DNA of 64,000 nt. Source: Blattamonas nauphoetae (Eukaryota > Preaxostyla > Oxymonadida). The stretch covers positions 186,001 through 250,000 of the forward strand of contig JARBJD010000006.1 of assembly GCA_033064195.1 (NCBI GenBank), in the 5' to 3' direction. The translations under genes were made by a program, and so were the position numbers. The notes beneath the pieces are model-generated. The model had not been told where the DNA came from, did not search any database, and saw only the letters and a list, made by a program, of their open reading frames with translations. Below, one piece after another: positions 12,185 to 24,398 of the stretch; the stretch's first letter is position 1; every line of letters starts with the position of its first letter.

Positions 12185-14380
12185 TCAAGGATTTAATCCT
12201 CGTAACTTCGCAAAACCTTTGAATCGTTCAGCAGGAACTGTCAAGCCAAACATGTTGACCATTCTGCTTTCAAACGCATCTTCAGACCCAAGTGCAACCA
12301 TTTCACGATCTCGTCGAGCAATACCTTGTCGGGAGGCAATACTTGTCTGAGGATCGATCCTTGTTAGATGTTCCACGTAGGACACCAAGTTTGAGCCATC
12401 ATGCATCTCGAAAAGACGATCGACGCGCCATCTGGATGACCCAATATCAAGATTTGGGTTTTCTCTTTCGAAGTCGATGATGAATCGTTCGAGCCAGGAC
12501 AATTTAACGGTGAAGTCATGGACTCGATGGGAGGGGAGAACGATGTTCTCTTCGTTGGGAAATATGAACGCAAAATATCTGGCACATGGTAATATCACCT
12601 CGTTCATCAAAAGTTGTTTCTTTTCTTCGATAGAGTTGCATCCTTCTTCTGTCGGCTGGTCGAGCAAGTGCACCAAGAGCCAGACAAGTCTCAAGTGAAT
12701 AATATGATCATTTGAATACAAATCCCATGGTTGGATGATTTGCATCAGGAGTGATGGGAAATGGGCACGAAGAAGGCATCCTTTCATGGAATCGTCTCTG
12801 AAGGTGAAATTCGCAAGAAAGGTCAAGGTAGTATCCCATATATTGGTGGAACGCACCTCGATCGAACGAATGCAAAGAGCTACAATTTCTGCATTCTCAC
12901 CGATAATCGAATGAATGGTTTCCATTGTCTGTGTGTGGGAAATGTGCATAAGCTGAGCCAGTGCATCCCAGGACCTCGCCAGTATCGACACAAAAGTTTC
13001 CAAGAGACGGGCTCCACGTTTTTGAATCGTATCCTTTTGATCAATCAGGGTGTGGATGGATGTGATGATTTGAAGAGAGAATGGAATCATTGAGCATTCC
13101 ATTGCCATCTAAAAGGTGAAATCATCGAAGGGCGATGAAATAAGAAAAAAAATAGTCACAAACTGTCGTGTTTGGTCTTTGATCAATCAATAGTCTTATT
13201 TGAAAGAGTATGACAGTTCCAATCCAATTCCCCAACTCTATCACAGACACATCGATTTCCTCATCAATACTACATTTCATCCATTCTTCTGCAGAGGTCT
13301 GAAACGATGAGAACCTCTCTTCGAGGAGATGAGTGAACGCCATTGGAAAAAGGATTTCAGGTTCCATGATCCCAGCAACAGTTGTTGGCCGGACGGGACA
13401 TAGTTGAATCTGTGACAACATATCAGATTTGTTTCGCATCTTCTCCCTCAAAGAACTGAGCAATTGACTAGAACTGGAGGGTGGAAATGACAGAGCGCAG
13501 TGCAAGATGAAGTTTAGAAATGGTTGATCATTGGTAAAAGAAGTTATGTCTGCCAGTCTTTTGAAGAGTTGAGGGGTAATTTCCGAGATGAATCTTGTTG
13601 ATGTGGATGGACTGAGGAGGAGGATGAGAAGGCATTTAAAATACTACAAGGATCCGGGAAATAAAACCAAACTGTTTTATGTTGTAGATGATGCCGATCA
13701 TGAGGGTTATAATCTAAAAACAAGGTTGGGAGTTGTGATTGAGTGAAAGACTGTCGAAAGGGCTCTGAAATGAGTACTAAAAGTGTGATCCAAAATACAC
13801 AAGAGATACAGAAATATTTCAACGTTGCAACAATAGGATCCTGAGATGAAATCGAAAAGAACGAGAATGGCAAACAATTGGCGAAACAGATGCTGACGTA
13901 GAAATAAGAGTTTCGAGAACAGAACAAAATGTTGCACATGCAAGGGAATCATCGTCTGACGTGGGGAGAGAATCTCAAGAAAAGTGAAAACGATGAATGA
14001 GGAACACTTTCAAAGAGGGCAGAAAGTGAGACATTGAAGAACGATGAATCTAATTCACCAGTTTCATTCGTAGATCTCTTCAGAATTTCTGATAGATGCA
14101 TTGAGTATGGACAAGCCTGTGAAAAAAAACCAGAGTGAGGGCATGATCAAATCTGGAAAGCTGTCTGAAAAAAACCACTCCAAATTGGATTTAGCGGACT
14201 TAACATCAACATTAACCAACCAACATTGAAAATAAAGCAATAATCCACGTCAATAAGTGGTTCAGATTCCAACAAAGATAACGAAAGCAAAGAAGCAAAC
14301 ACCAAACATAGAATGCCAAGCAATTCCATCAATTCCACCTGAAGAGTGTGAATGAATCGAGATGGTGACTGAGAGACCAT
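12185..14380 (-). CDS. Hypothetical alpha-helical (HEAT/armadillo-like) protein
   Basis: The 3' exon (13108-12185, ending TAA) encodes about 307 residues of repeated amphipathic helices, for example TLTFLANFTFRDDSMKGCLL and the leucine-rich LRLVWLLVHLLDQPTEE. It is joined through a 55-nt intron (13109-13163) to an exon from 13611 whose acceptor is CCTCCTCAG and whose frame reads FISEITPQLFKRLADITSF. Further upstream, 13.7-14.4 kb has short exon-like pieces separated by probable introns; an ATG at 14380 is a possible start, but I could not join all pieces. The helical-repeat look suggests a scaffold role. No family is named with confidence. Confidence 0.5.
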
Positions 14381-14596
14381 GATTTCAGATGAATGCCATC
14401 CATATTAATCAAATATGCGTCCACCGGAAAACACAACTCCAGTTCCATTGTTCAATCAAACAGAGAGTAATATTGACATATTTTCAGAATGTTGGGGGGT
14501 TGAGAAAGTTGTGGGTTGATGAATGATAGTATTCCTGTTGGAGAGAGGATATGTTCTTGTCTGACACCGAAGAATCATCTCTGCACGCTGGCATCT

Positions 14597-17500
14597 TCAG
14601 ATGAACTCCGATGACGACGACGACTCCAACAAAAACCGCTCCGAATCGAGATCAGAATCACTCACAACCTCGTTTTCCGGCTCAACCTTCCTCTTCCTCC
14701 GACCCCTCCTCAAATCCGGCTCCTTCTCAATGCTCTCCGTTGGTCTCTCTTTCGCGATTTTCTTGGGTCGTGGGTTGGTTGGTGACCAAATCAAGTCAAG
14801 CGGGGCATATCTGATGTGATCGTTGGGGACACCCCATCCGGACTTGTCCTGGTTGAGGGAATATTGGAGGAGGAGGTCGTTGTCTTCCACTGCCCCATAA
14901 TCGGGCTGGCACCATCCGCAACACTTCGACCATTTGCCAAGCGATCCTCTGGAACGGGCAGAGCGACAGCGGAGGACGACGCAGAAGGACGGGAGGAAAC
15001 AGAGGATGGAAAGGAGGATGAGGAACGCGAGGATGGCAGCACAGAGAGAGAACGTGAACTCGACTGGCGTCAGAGTGACATAATCAGAGAGAGGATAGAA
15101 GGTCTCGTTCGACCCGAGCAGAACCACATTCTTCTGGCGAGAGAGAAGATGCCAGTGGCGGATGAACTTGCCGAGTTTGAAGCGTTCGAGAGATGGGAAC
15201 TGGACAGCAAGATGATCCCCCTCGCTCGCATAGCATTCTGAAAAACGGATGTTTGAAATTGTGAAGTGTGGGTTGGGCGAATTCTGTTTGATGAAAACGG
15301 TGCCGATCGAGTTGTTGAGAGAGAAATGAACGTTGTCGAAAGAAGAGTTGGAAAAGGCGAGAGTTGCTTTGTCTGCCAAATCGATAAAAACGGCCCCTCC
15401 TTTCGGACGAGGCGACTGATCGTTTGTTGACAGAGCGGAAGAGAGAGAAGATGACAATGCTGCTTGATGTCTGTTTGAGAGAAGAGTACACGCGGTCTCT
15501 TCAGGCGGAGTCTCCGCGCGGACTTCGGAAATATGAAGATTGTTAATCGCGACCGATGAGGTGAGAGAGTGGATGGAGATGAGTGGGAAGAGCATGACTG
15601 TGGCAGACTTGATTACGACGAGGCTAAGAGTAAGAGTGTGTTCTGGCGCCGTTCCGATGAATCGAAAAAGAGTTGATTTCGGAGAGAGATTGAGAAAATG
15701 ACAATACTTCACAACGACAGAGCTTGACTCGAAATGGAAAGCCGTGTCACCATCGAAGCTCAAGTTGAACGAGTACAGTGAAGTCAGAGTGACCGAGCAA
15801 TTCAGCGATCCCATCACATTCGAGAAATGTTGCGATCCGACTGTGAATGTGGACATGTTAATGACGTCCAGGGCGACAGCGGCGTTTCTGAAGAAGATGA
15901 CAGCATCGCATTGCTCGACTCTGTGAGTGCCTGGCGAGAGAGGGAGCGCGATGTTCTGAACTGTCAGAGCACCAGCCATCACATCGATAAGGACGGCCTC
16001 CAGTCGAGATGATGAGATGAGGATGTTCACCGAGTCAATGATGAGCAATCCGCTTTGGACAAAAAAGATGACTGGGTCCACATCGTCATAGTTTGGAGAG
16101 ACGACCAGATCCAGTTCCATAAACGACATGTTATAATCGCACAAGATCGCTGGCTGCCCGTAACTGAGTGCTGGTCCTTCGATGCTGAGCTTCCCACCTT
16201 CAATCCCCAACACGTTGAGATCCTGCTGGGTGGAGTAGAAAGGGTGCGTGATGGCAGCAGTGTTCAGGGCGTAGTAAAACCTGGTTGGAGTATCAAGCAT
16301 GTGATGAGTTTGGACGTAATCGAGTGAGACACACGGTGAGGTAACATTGCCACATCCCAGATAATCGTAGCCAGTTGAATCGAAGTAGAACTGGTTCGTG
16401 AATGAGAAGTACACGGGAAGGATCGACAGTGGGGTGTCTTGCCCCGGGTAGATGTATGCCAGATTATCCCAGCCAAGATCGGAAAGGAAGTCCTCGTCGA
16501 GATCGAGTTTGAAGTTGAAGTCGGCAGAAGGAATGACGAGAAGGAAGTCCTGTCCAGGAAACGTGCCGCTGGTGTTGCGGAAGGAGATGTCCTCCAAAGC
16601 GATGATGTGTGGAGGGGGAACAAGAGAGGACGCCATCGACACTTTGAGCATGCGCACGTTGTCCGGAATGGTTGAGACGACATTCACTTGCTGAAGAATG
16701 AGTTCTCCACCACCGCTGAGATCGAAGTTGAAGAGTGTCGAGAGTTCATCCGCTGTTATCACACGAATGAAGACCTTCACGAGGTAGTAAGTATTGCCTT
16801 TCTTACATTGAGCCATTACAAGTCCGTCTGTTTGTGCGATTGAGATGCTATCAACGCGGAAGTCATTGATATCGAGAGACGATTCGTTAACGAAGATGAC
16901 GGGTCCGTGGATTGAATGAAGGAATGACATTGTCATTGAGAAGAGCCATAACATCGAGTCTGACTGAACAACACACAGTCGTGAGTCTTTGTCGCTCGTA
17001 TTGAATTGGACGCGAAAATGGGATAGTGTTAGTTCAGTCACGGAGATTGATGCAAAGACAGCTGACTCGACTGCCGGGAAGAAGGTGACAGATGCTGATT
17101 TGATATGGACGATGGAGGAATCGATCCAAAACGCTGTGCTTGTCTCGCGTAATTCAAACACCGTCCTCTCATTCCCATCAATATTGATCGTCTTCTTTAT
17201 CACACGGCTGCGCTCCGTGTCAAAGAAGCCCACAGATTGGATTGTGTATTCATTTCCGTCTGACGGGATGAATCCGACGACAAAGCCGAATGATTTGCAT
17301 GGAGTGATGTCGCTTGCACAGGATATCGTGTCCGCTCCAGCCTGGTCAACATGGATGAGGTCTCCACTTTCGGTGAATTCATGAACTGCGGTGTAGTCGG
17401 GACCAGCTGTGATTTGCGGATAATCCGACGATGTCCGAGAAGCAGTGATGTTGTATGTCACGTTGGAATCAGTGTTGACATGCACGTCCGACCCCGCTTC

Positions 17501-19948
17501 ACCCGATCCCGTGTTGAACGAGAAGAGACACTCTGATAAACACAATGTCCAAACGGGATGTGAGGGTGTGAGGAGGAAGACTCCGGATACAGCTCCCACA
17601 CACCGAGTGAAGGTGCACGAACTCACATTGATTTGTGCAAGCCCGGTTAAGCTGATCACAGCTGCTTCGGCCGATGAGCAGCAGTCCAGAAGCCTCACTC
17701 GGATCATCTGGACATAGAGATATGTTGATGTGGAGGAGAGAAGAGGCTGTTTGGATTTGATGTGAGAGAAGGAGCAGTTGTCGATTTTCAGCATCGATGT
17801 CCTAATTTGGATCAACGCATGATCTTCAGAAAGGTTTGTGATGTTCTCGATGTTGGTTTCGTTCAACGTGATGTAATGTTTGCCCGAGAACACGATTAAT
17901 GGCTCGGAGACAACCAGATTCGCGATCGACAGTTGGAATAAGAATTTGTTTGCGTCTGCCGTCTGGAAGATGAACGCAGATGGATATTGATTGGTGAGTG
18001 AGTGTCCTGATGACACGAGTGTGTCCGACCTGATGAAGTGAAATTTAACTTTTTGAATTTCAAGTGACCCTTCTTCAATTTCCATGAATGCTGAATGGAA
18101 TTGTTCGTTGAGGTCGTACTGTCCACCATCCAGCGTCAGAGAGAGTTTGTTGTGAACATAGAAAGGTGCTTCTGTCCCTGAACAATGAAATATGTTATTT
18201 TGTTTGATGGTGTGAAGCTCTGGCGGGATGGTTAGAGGTGTGGGAATGGTGATGTTTGTTCGGAGTGCGATTGAGAATGGTGCGACGTGATGACGATTGG
18301 AGATGACGTATGCGATGGTCAGACAGCAGATGGAGATGCCACAATAATTTGTGTCTGTCCCATTAGTTCCGACTCCGATTTCTGGGTTCGAGATGTTCAT
18401 GAACACGGGAGTGTCATCTTTACACACAATCTGTGAGAATGTTGTGACATTGGAAGAATCGAAGACTCTCTGGATTGTCAGATAGAGATCTGACTTGGCG
18501 AGAGGTGGAACTGTGATGAGATATCCGTTGTTGGAGGGGACAGACAGGTGGAATTCAACGTCCTTTATTCCATATACTGATCCGTCGATTCTAAGAAAGA
18601 CGAACTTCTCCGTGTCTCTCTTTTCATGATTGAGAAATATAGAGTTGCTCAGCATGAGATCCCATTTATCGGAAAATTGAAAAACTCCTTCGCTCGACGT
18701 TGACGAATCGAAGAACGAAGCAAATTCAATTTGCATGGTTCCAGTGATCCAAATTGCACAAGAAGAAGCTCCATCAATGCCCAAGGAAACAAACTTCACG
18801 TTGGTAATCGTACTTATCGGTTCAGAAATTGATATTGTTCCTCCTTTTGTTTTCGACGTACAATTGGTGAAGTTGGTATTTGTCAGATATTGCGTTCCAT
18901 ATATGGCATATAACCCTCCACCTGCAATCCCTGCTTGCCCATTTTCGAAAACACAGGCATTAATTTCGACCGAAGTCGTCATTCGTGTGGTGGTCGAGTA
19001 GACATGGCCTCCCAGTCCGTTTGACGATCCATCTGAGAAAACAGTTCGATTCACAATCAAAGATTGCTTTATGTAAAGCGATTCATCAGGAGGTATGAAA
19101 CTGATACTGCCTCCATTACCTGTAGAGGAGCACCGAAGAAAACGACAAAGATCAAAGACAGCAGAAACAGTAGTAATGTTCTGAGGTTCAGTGTAAACGT
19201 TATTTGTGCATGTGTTGGCGGAAAAGGTCGTGTTGACACAATAAAATTTCGGGGTATGATCATATCGATTGATCAAGAGTCCATTCAGAGGGTTGTTGGT
19301 ATTCACAAGTGTACAGCCACCCATAAATGTTGATGAGATAAAGCCAATCATATGGAGATCTCTTTTGGGCAAAGATGTGATATTGGCGAAAGATGAGTCG
19401 ATAAGATGGGAGGTGGTGTTGGTGGCTGAGGTCAACGGTAGTTGAGAAAGAATGACTGTATTGTGGAGCGTAAAACCGGCAATGACAAGAAGACACATAT
19501 TCGACGAATTCTGGAGAAGGCTTGGAGATCCAGACAGGCAAGAAAGCATAGAAACAGAAATGAGTTGAATAATGCCGTTTTGAACAGTAAATGGAGGAAT
19601 ATTTGATGTTATTATTCGACCTGTATTCATATGAAAGGAAGAGTCAACCAAATCGGCAATTGACGAGCTCGTGTTCAATGAAACACCCAAAAAGGAGATG
19701 GTTGAATTTTGGAGACGGAAAAGAGCTTGCTTTTCGAGATAAACGAAAGAAGAGTTGGAAAAGGGTCGAAATGTATGGTACGAATTTTCGAATAGTAGAG
19801 TATTGAGACAGATTTCCTGTTCTTTGACGATATGTGTCACAATTGATTGCTGTCCGTCAAAAAATGTGCTAGATGAAGCGTTCTCCGTAGAAAACAGTGA
19901 ATTTGATCCTTGAATCAAAAGGACATGCACGAGAAAAAGACAAATCAT
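14597..19948 (-). CDS. Large single-pass surface protein, beta-helix (PMP-like) type
   Basis: An uninterrupted 1783-codon frame. Residues 1-17 form a signal peptide (MICLFLVHVLLIQGSNS). About 1600 residues follow, rich in serine, threonine, asparagine and valine, in short repeated strands with many NxT/S sites. Recurring motifs such as FTNCTSKTKGGTISI and FSNSSFDN resemble the right-handed parallel beta-helix, polymorphic-outer-membrane-protein-like repeats abundant in some metamonads. A single transmembrane helix (FSLCAAILAFLILLSILCFL, near residue 1640) precedes a roughly 120-residue cytoplasmic tail that is basic and then acidic/serine-rich. It is likely an adhesin or surface receptor exposed outside the cell. 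The decayed region at 3.9-6.4 kb is a relative. No introns are needed. Confidence 0.75.
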   Translation of the reverse strand: MICLFLVHVLLIQGSNSLFSTENASSSTFFDGQQSIVTHIVKEQEICLNTLLFENSYHTFRPFSNSSFVYLEKQALFRLQNSTISFLGVSLNTSSSIADLVDSSFHMNTGRIITSNIPPFTVQNGIIQLISVSMLSCLSGSPSLLQNSSNMCLLVIAGFTLHNTVILSQLPLTSATNTTSHLIDSSFANITSLPKRDLHMIGFISSTFMGGCTLVNTNNPLNGLLINRYDHTPKFYCVNTTFSANTCTNNVYTEPQNITTVSAVFDLCRFLRCSSTGNGGSISFIPPDESLYIKQSLIVNRTVFSDGSSNGLGGHVYSTTTRMTTSVEINACVFENGQAGIAGGGLYAIYGTQYLTNTNFTNCTSKTKGGTISISEPISTITNVKFVSLGIDGASSCAIWITGTMQIEFASFFDSSTSSEGVFQFSDKWDLMLSNSIFLNHEKRDTEKFVFLRIDGSVYGIKDVEFHLSVPSNNGYLITVPPLAKSDLYLTIQRVFDSSNVTTFSQIVCKDDTPVFMNISNPEIGVGTNGTDTNYCGISICCLTIAYVISNRHHVAPFSIALRTNITIPTPLTIPPELHTIKQNNIFHCSGTEAPFYVHNKLSLTLDGGQYDLNEQFHSAFMEIEEGSLEIQKVKFHFIRSDTLVSSGHSLTNQYPSAFIFQTADANKFLFQLSIANLVVSEPLIVFSGKHYITLNETNIENITNLSEDHALIQIRTSMLKIDNCSFSHIKSKQPLLSSTSTYLYVQMIRVRLLDCCSSAEAAVISLTGLAQINVSSCTFTRCVGAVSGVFLLTPSHPVWTLCLSECLFSFNTGSGEAGSDVHVNTDSNVTYNITASRTSSDYPQITAGPDYTAVHEFTESGDLIHVDQAGADTISCASDITPCKSFGFVVGFIPSDGNEYTIQSVGFFDTERSRVIKKTINIDGNERTVFELRETSTAFWIDSSIVHIKSASVTFFPAVESAVFASISVTELTLSHFRVQFNTSDKDSRLCVVQSDSMLWLFSMTMSFLHSIHGPVIFVNESSLDINDFRVDSISIAQTDGLVMAQCKKGNTYYLVKVFIRVITADELSTLFNFDLSGGGELILQQVNVVSTIPDNVRMLKVSMASSLVPPPHIIALEDISFRNTSGTFPGQDFLLVIPSADFNFKLDLDEDFLSDLGWDNLAYIYPGQDTPLSILPVYFSFTNQFYFDSTGYDYLGCGNVTSPCVSLDYVQTHHMLDTPTRFYYALNTAAITHPFYSTQQDLNVLGIEGGKLSIEGPALSYGQPAILCDYNMSFMELDLVVSPNYDDVDPVIFFVQSGLLIIDSVNILISSSRLEAVLIDVMAGALTVQNIALPLSPGTHRVEQCDAVIFFRNAAVALDVINMSTFTVGSQHFSNVMGSLNCSVTLTSLYSFNLSFDGDTAFHFESSSVVVKYCHFLNLSPKSTLFRFIGTAPEHTLTLSLVVIKSATVMLFPLISIHSLTSSVAINNLHISEVRAETPPEETACTLLSNRHQAALSSSLSSALSTNDQSPRPKGGAVFIDLADKATLAFSNSSFDNVHFSLNNSIGTVFIKQNSPNPHFTISNIRFSECYASEGDHLAVQFPSLERFKLGKFIRHWHLLSRQKNVVLLGSNETFYPLSDYVTLTPVEFTFSLCAAILAFLILLSILCFLPSFCVVLRCRSARSRGSLGKWSKCCGWCQPDYGAVEDNDLLLQYSLNQDKSGWGVPNDHIRYAPLDLIWSPTNPRPKKIAKERPTESIEKEPDLRRGRRKRKVEPENEVVSDSDLDSERFLLESSSSSEFI

Positions 19949-20134
19949 TGCATGAAGAGTTTACGTTCAAGAAAAAAAACCAAGGGGATGTTAGATCTTT
20001 TCCTCTGATCAGGCTAAAATTGAGCTTTTATCGGAAGTTTCCGCTTCCTTCATGACTTTTCCGTCCCAATCAGTTGGCGTTGATCCACATTAGTTTGTTC
20101 CAATTCATTTCTCGCATCTCACAGTTTTTATCCG

Positions 20135-23100
20135 ATGGAAGTGGATCACAACCTTGCTGAACCGACAACTGATCAACTGGAAAGCTTAACCCCAAGTACT
20201 TCGCCACTTCACTACTCTGAAGCAACAGATCATGATTTATTTACGTTTCTATCCACTCAACCAACTTCATCGTCATCGCCAAACCGGTATCGGCGTGAAG
20301 AAGATGAGCTTCCTCAAAATACAGCACTTATTTTCATTGACGATCACACTGAACCTTGGATTTCGCATCGAAACCAACGTTCGAATCAGCAAAGAACCAC
20401 TCCAAATAAAAAGAAACCAAACAAGAACAAAAAAGTAATTTTCTCAGATACTGAAAAGGTTTTCGCCCAAACACAACAATTCAGTGATTCTCCAATTACA
20501 ACCCAATCCATACCCCGCCTCGTTTTTGAATCACAGGCGAAAATAAGTGAACATCCTCAACTTGATAATAATCTGACTGATACCTCCTTCACAAATCGTC
20601 CTATCCCAAGATCATTCTCTCCACCGACTGTTTCACTTCGTTCAGATCGAAAAGTGGAATATAAATGGGACAACCGTTCAGTTTCCTCAGACAGAAAAAA
20701 ACGCAGCAGATCAAATAATTCCACTCCAAATCCACTCATCGGTCTTCCATCACATTCATTCCGTGTTGACACACAACGTCTGTCCGATTCTCCGCGAAAC
20801 GAGACAAGACGTCCCAACACTGCGTCAACCACTGATGGGAAAGGATCGTTCAGGTCCTCTGGACAATCACTCAACAAACCACATTCACTTATCCCTCCAA
20901 GTTCGTTTCTCCGACCACGCCCATCAAGACCACACACCTCCGACCGGGGGACCCACAAACAAACCAAAGACATTTCACCAAACCCCACTGCTCGCCCATC
21001 ATCCACACACTCGTCATTTCAAACTAATTCCTCGAGGTCAACACAAACCGTTGCTCTTTTAGCGCCCATAACATTGGCAAGCCCAGATACAAGACGGTCA
21101 TATCCTTACGACATCCCAGCACTCAGAGAAGTGCCTATTCGCCCACAAAATGTCTTCAACCGAAGCATTCTCTCTGTTACCCCACAGGGAGTGATCTCAG
21201 ACTCCCCACAACTCCTTATTTCTGATGATTTAACTGCTTTTGACGGGATGCAGTATTTTGTCCCAAACTATCCAACTCCCCCGTCCTCACCCAAACCCAC
21301 AACACCGCCACCACCGACCACACCATTACCACAAAGACCAGTTCCAGGAGTACTTTCAGCCGATGATAAAGAGAGACTAAGAGAAGAGGCACTTCTTGTT
21401 GAAGATATGCTGAGAACGGAGGCAGAAAAACGAAAAAGGGAAAAACAACTTGCTGAAGAGTTGATTGTCAGTGAAACAAAGAAAAGAGAACTGCAAAGAA
21501 ACTGGGAAAAAGAAGATGACGAACACTGGGTCTGCGATCTCTTCAACACCATGCCAGATCCAGAAAAAGAGGCGGTATCTCAACTCCCCATTATTTATAT
21601 CATGTTTTTTTGATCAGACTATTGACCCAGCTTTCTCTACTCGCTTGAACCAGTTTAAATCACTTGGGATGCGGCAGAGCTCAATAAAACTGAACGACAA
21701 ACGAACTGTGGCGCATGGAACTGAAGACGCACTAATTTTGGAGCAAGAGCGGGTGAGGGGCCTCGAGAAGGAGACCGAAGAACTCAAAAGAAAAGGCGAG
21801 CGGATGGAAGACCAGATTGGCCGTTTGGAGAAGGAGCGGAGTGAAATGATTGCAGAAAGACAGAAAATGAGAGAGGATCTGAAAACATGGATGACCAAGG
21901 CAACCAAATCTGAGTCAGACGCCGAGACAGCTCGCATCGATGCGGAGAAGAAGGCGGAAACAATCAAGAAACTCAAAAACGAACTCACCACTGCCCACAT
22001 CGAGTATGCTTCGAAGACTCTCCTCTCACTTCCTTTCATTCTCTTCTCCCTCCCCTGTCTTCTTCTCACTCAGTGTGAAACGACTGTCCGACACTGTCCA
22101 ACAACTCGAAGCTGATAAAGCTGAACTGAAGCGCCTGCTCGAGAAGGGTTGGCTTGTCAGCCAAGAAGTCCAAACAGCGTGGCATGTCGACGCCGAGCCA
22201 CACAACCCGATCCGCGCTGACGACGCAGAAGCGGTGTATGGCCTGCTCAACGAGGAGGATCGCGAAAAGGTGATTGACAGCGACTGGCTGACTCGAAGCT
22301 CGTCGGTTCATTTGGGGACGACGGGATTCGATCTTGTCTCACCGCAAGCAATCAGAAGAGCCGATCCTCTTCCTGATCTGTCCTCCGTCGACCCAGACAC
22401 CGAAAGCCCGACTGTGATCAACCGCAGCAGCACGTCGCAGGCTGATTTGGAGACGCATGCGGAACGAGAGTTGAGAGAAGTGACGCACAAGAAGGAAGCG
22501 CTGGACGAGGACGATTGGACGGTTCTGACAAAGTCGATGGGAACGGCCAGTCGACAAATGAAGATCGAGACAGACATTGCTCGGGAAAGAGAGAAAATGC
22601 ATTCCGCAGACGACCAACGAGACAGAATGGACAAGAAGCAGAAGAGGATCGAGCGGATCGCGGTGGATGTGGAGGGAAAGACGGTTGTGGAGGAAGTTGG
22701 AGAGCGTGTGCAGCAGATCTTGTCGACAGAACGGAATTGGAAGACCGCGCTTGTGAAAGTGTTGGTTGATCTCGAAGTCCAGAAGAGCACGACAGAAGAC
22801 GAGATGCGGGAGATGCGTCGTCAGAAAGAAGAGGATCAGAAGAAGAGAACGACACGCAAACGAGGAACCGCAGGACAGAACAGACGCTCGCCAAGTGCAG
22901 GACAAACAACATCCAAGGAAAGAGGACGAGCACTTGGCAAAAAAACCCAAAAATCAAAATCCGGGCCTGTGTCCCCTCGGTCATCGCCATCCAACGACAG
23001 GACATCCAAAACACGCTCAGAAAGAACAAACAAAACAGACGCCGAGCCCACCATCAACCCTCCCCCCATTCTCGAGGAGACCGAGCAGAACCAGAACGAG

Positions 23101-24097
23101 ACGTTTGACGAAGACTCCATCCCTCTCCTCCTCGCCCACGCTGCCGACTCGATCGACGCGGAGAAGGCCGCCGTTGGCAGCATGGACGCTGGCAAACCCA
23201 TCCTCGACTTGTCCGAAATGAACTTCAAGTCCCTCCGCGTGCGGCTGATGGACGAAGAGTACCCGTTTTGGAAGACAGTTTGCATTCGGACTCTGATTTA
23301 TCTTCTTTTTGGTGTTCTTTGTCTCTTCAGTATGTTCTTGTGGCTTCGTCGGAACTTCAACGAGTTGTGTTGTCACTCAAGCACGACATTCAGGCGCTCC
23401 GATCTTCAAATCGACAGATTCTTGTCTGCTCTCCTTTCTTTCACTCTTTTCAGCGTGTCTTTTGGAGCACATGCGATGCTCTTCGAATCTGTTCAGAAGA
23501 GGCATCCCAACACATCACACACACTCTCGCCACTCTCCACAACATCCAGACAGTCAACGAGGCCGAGTCGGTATCCACCTTCATCTCCATCATCCCCTCT
23601 CCCTTCCCATCACTCCTCTCTCCTCTCTTCCTCAGGTCGATCTCTGCTGTCCCCGCTGCCTCCAACTATTCTCTAACCCTGTCACCCTCATCCCTTGCGG
23701 ACACACTCTCTGCCGTGTGTGTGCCTACCAGTCTGGCCGTGATGGGCGAACTCAGTGTCCCGTCTGTCCCGAAGGCATCTCACGCGGCTTTGTTGAAAAC
23801 GGAGTGATTGAAAGCATGGTGCACAGAGAGGGAGTGAAGGATCAGATGCTGGCTGCTCTGCAAGAAGAGGCACGGAGACTGCAGCATCTGCAGAGTGAGT
23901 TTGAGCAAAAGGTAAAAGAGATGCCAACATCAGATTGGGTGGATGAAGAGAGAAGGATGTGGGAGATGAAGATGGTGGAGGAAGGAGGGAATATGAGAAG
24001 AGTGAGGGAGGTTAGTGGGGCGTTGTGGGAGAGAAAGAAAGAAGAGGAAGAGATGGAAGCGGATGAGCGGAGAAAGAAAGAAGCTGAAGTCGATTGA
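20135..24097 (+). CDS. Coiled-coil RING-finger protein (probable E3 ubiquitin ligase)
   Basis: Six exons joined by introns at 21575-21617, 22004-22073, 23278-23330, 23424-23453 and 23571-23635 give a 1233-aa product with the frame kept throughout. Residues 1-380 are disordered, rich in serine, threonine and proline. Residues 400-600 and much of 650-850 form charged coiled coil (EQERVRGLEKETEELKRKGE). A C3HC4-type RING follows at about 1083-1128 (CPRCLQLFSNPVTLIPCGHT, then CRVCAY and CPVC), then a final coiled coil. The RING spans a splice junction that begins with VDLCCPRC. I infer ubiquitin-ligase activity from the zinc ligands; substrate unknown. The ATG at 20135 is the first in frame after a short intergenic gap. 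Confidence 0.75.
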
Positions 24098-24398
24098 GAC
24101 TGATTGGTGTTAGTGGTGTGATTGACCAATGTTTCAGACGCAGCTCCTGAAACATTCATCGCTCGCTTCTTCGTGTCCAATTTCTTGCTCACACATCATT
24201 TTCGATGGATTGTCTTCGTCCGGATCCAAACTACAGAAGCCCAAATCAGTTTTTGATCATTCAACATGTTTGGAAGGATAATATCTTCTAGATTTTTTCC
24301 TTATATTTTACAATATGGTTCATCTTTCGATTTTATTGTTTATATGACCTGTTTCTACAAACAGCGGAGATGGTAGATCTGTCCCAAATTTTTCGACA

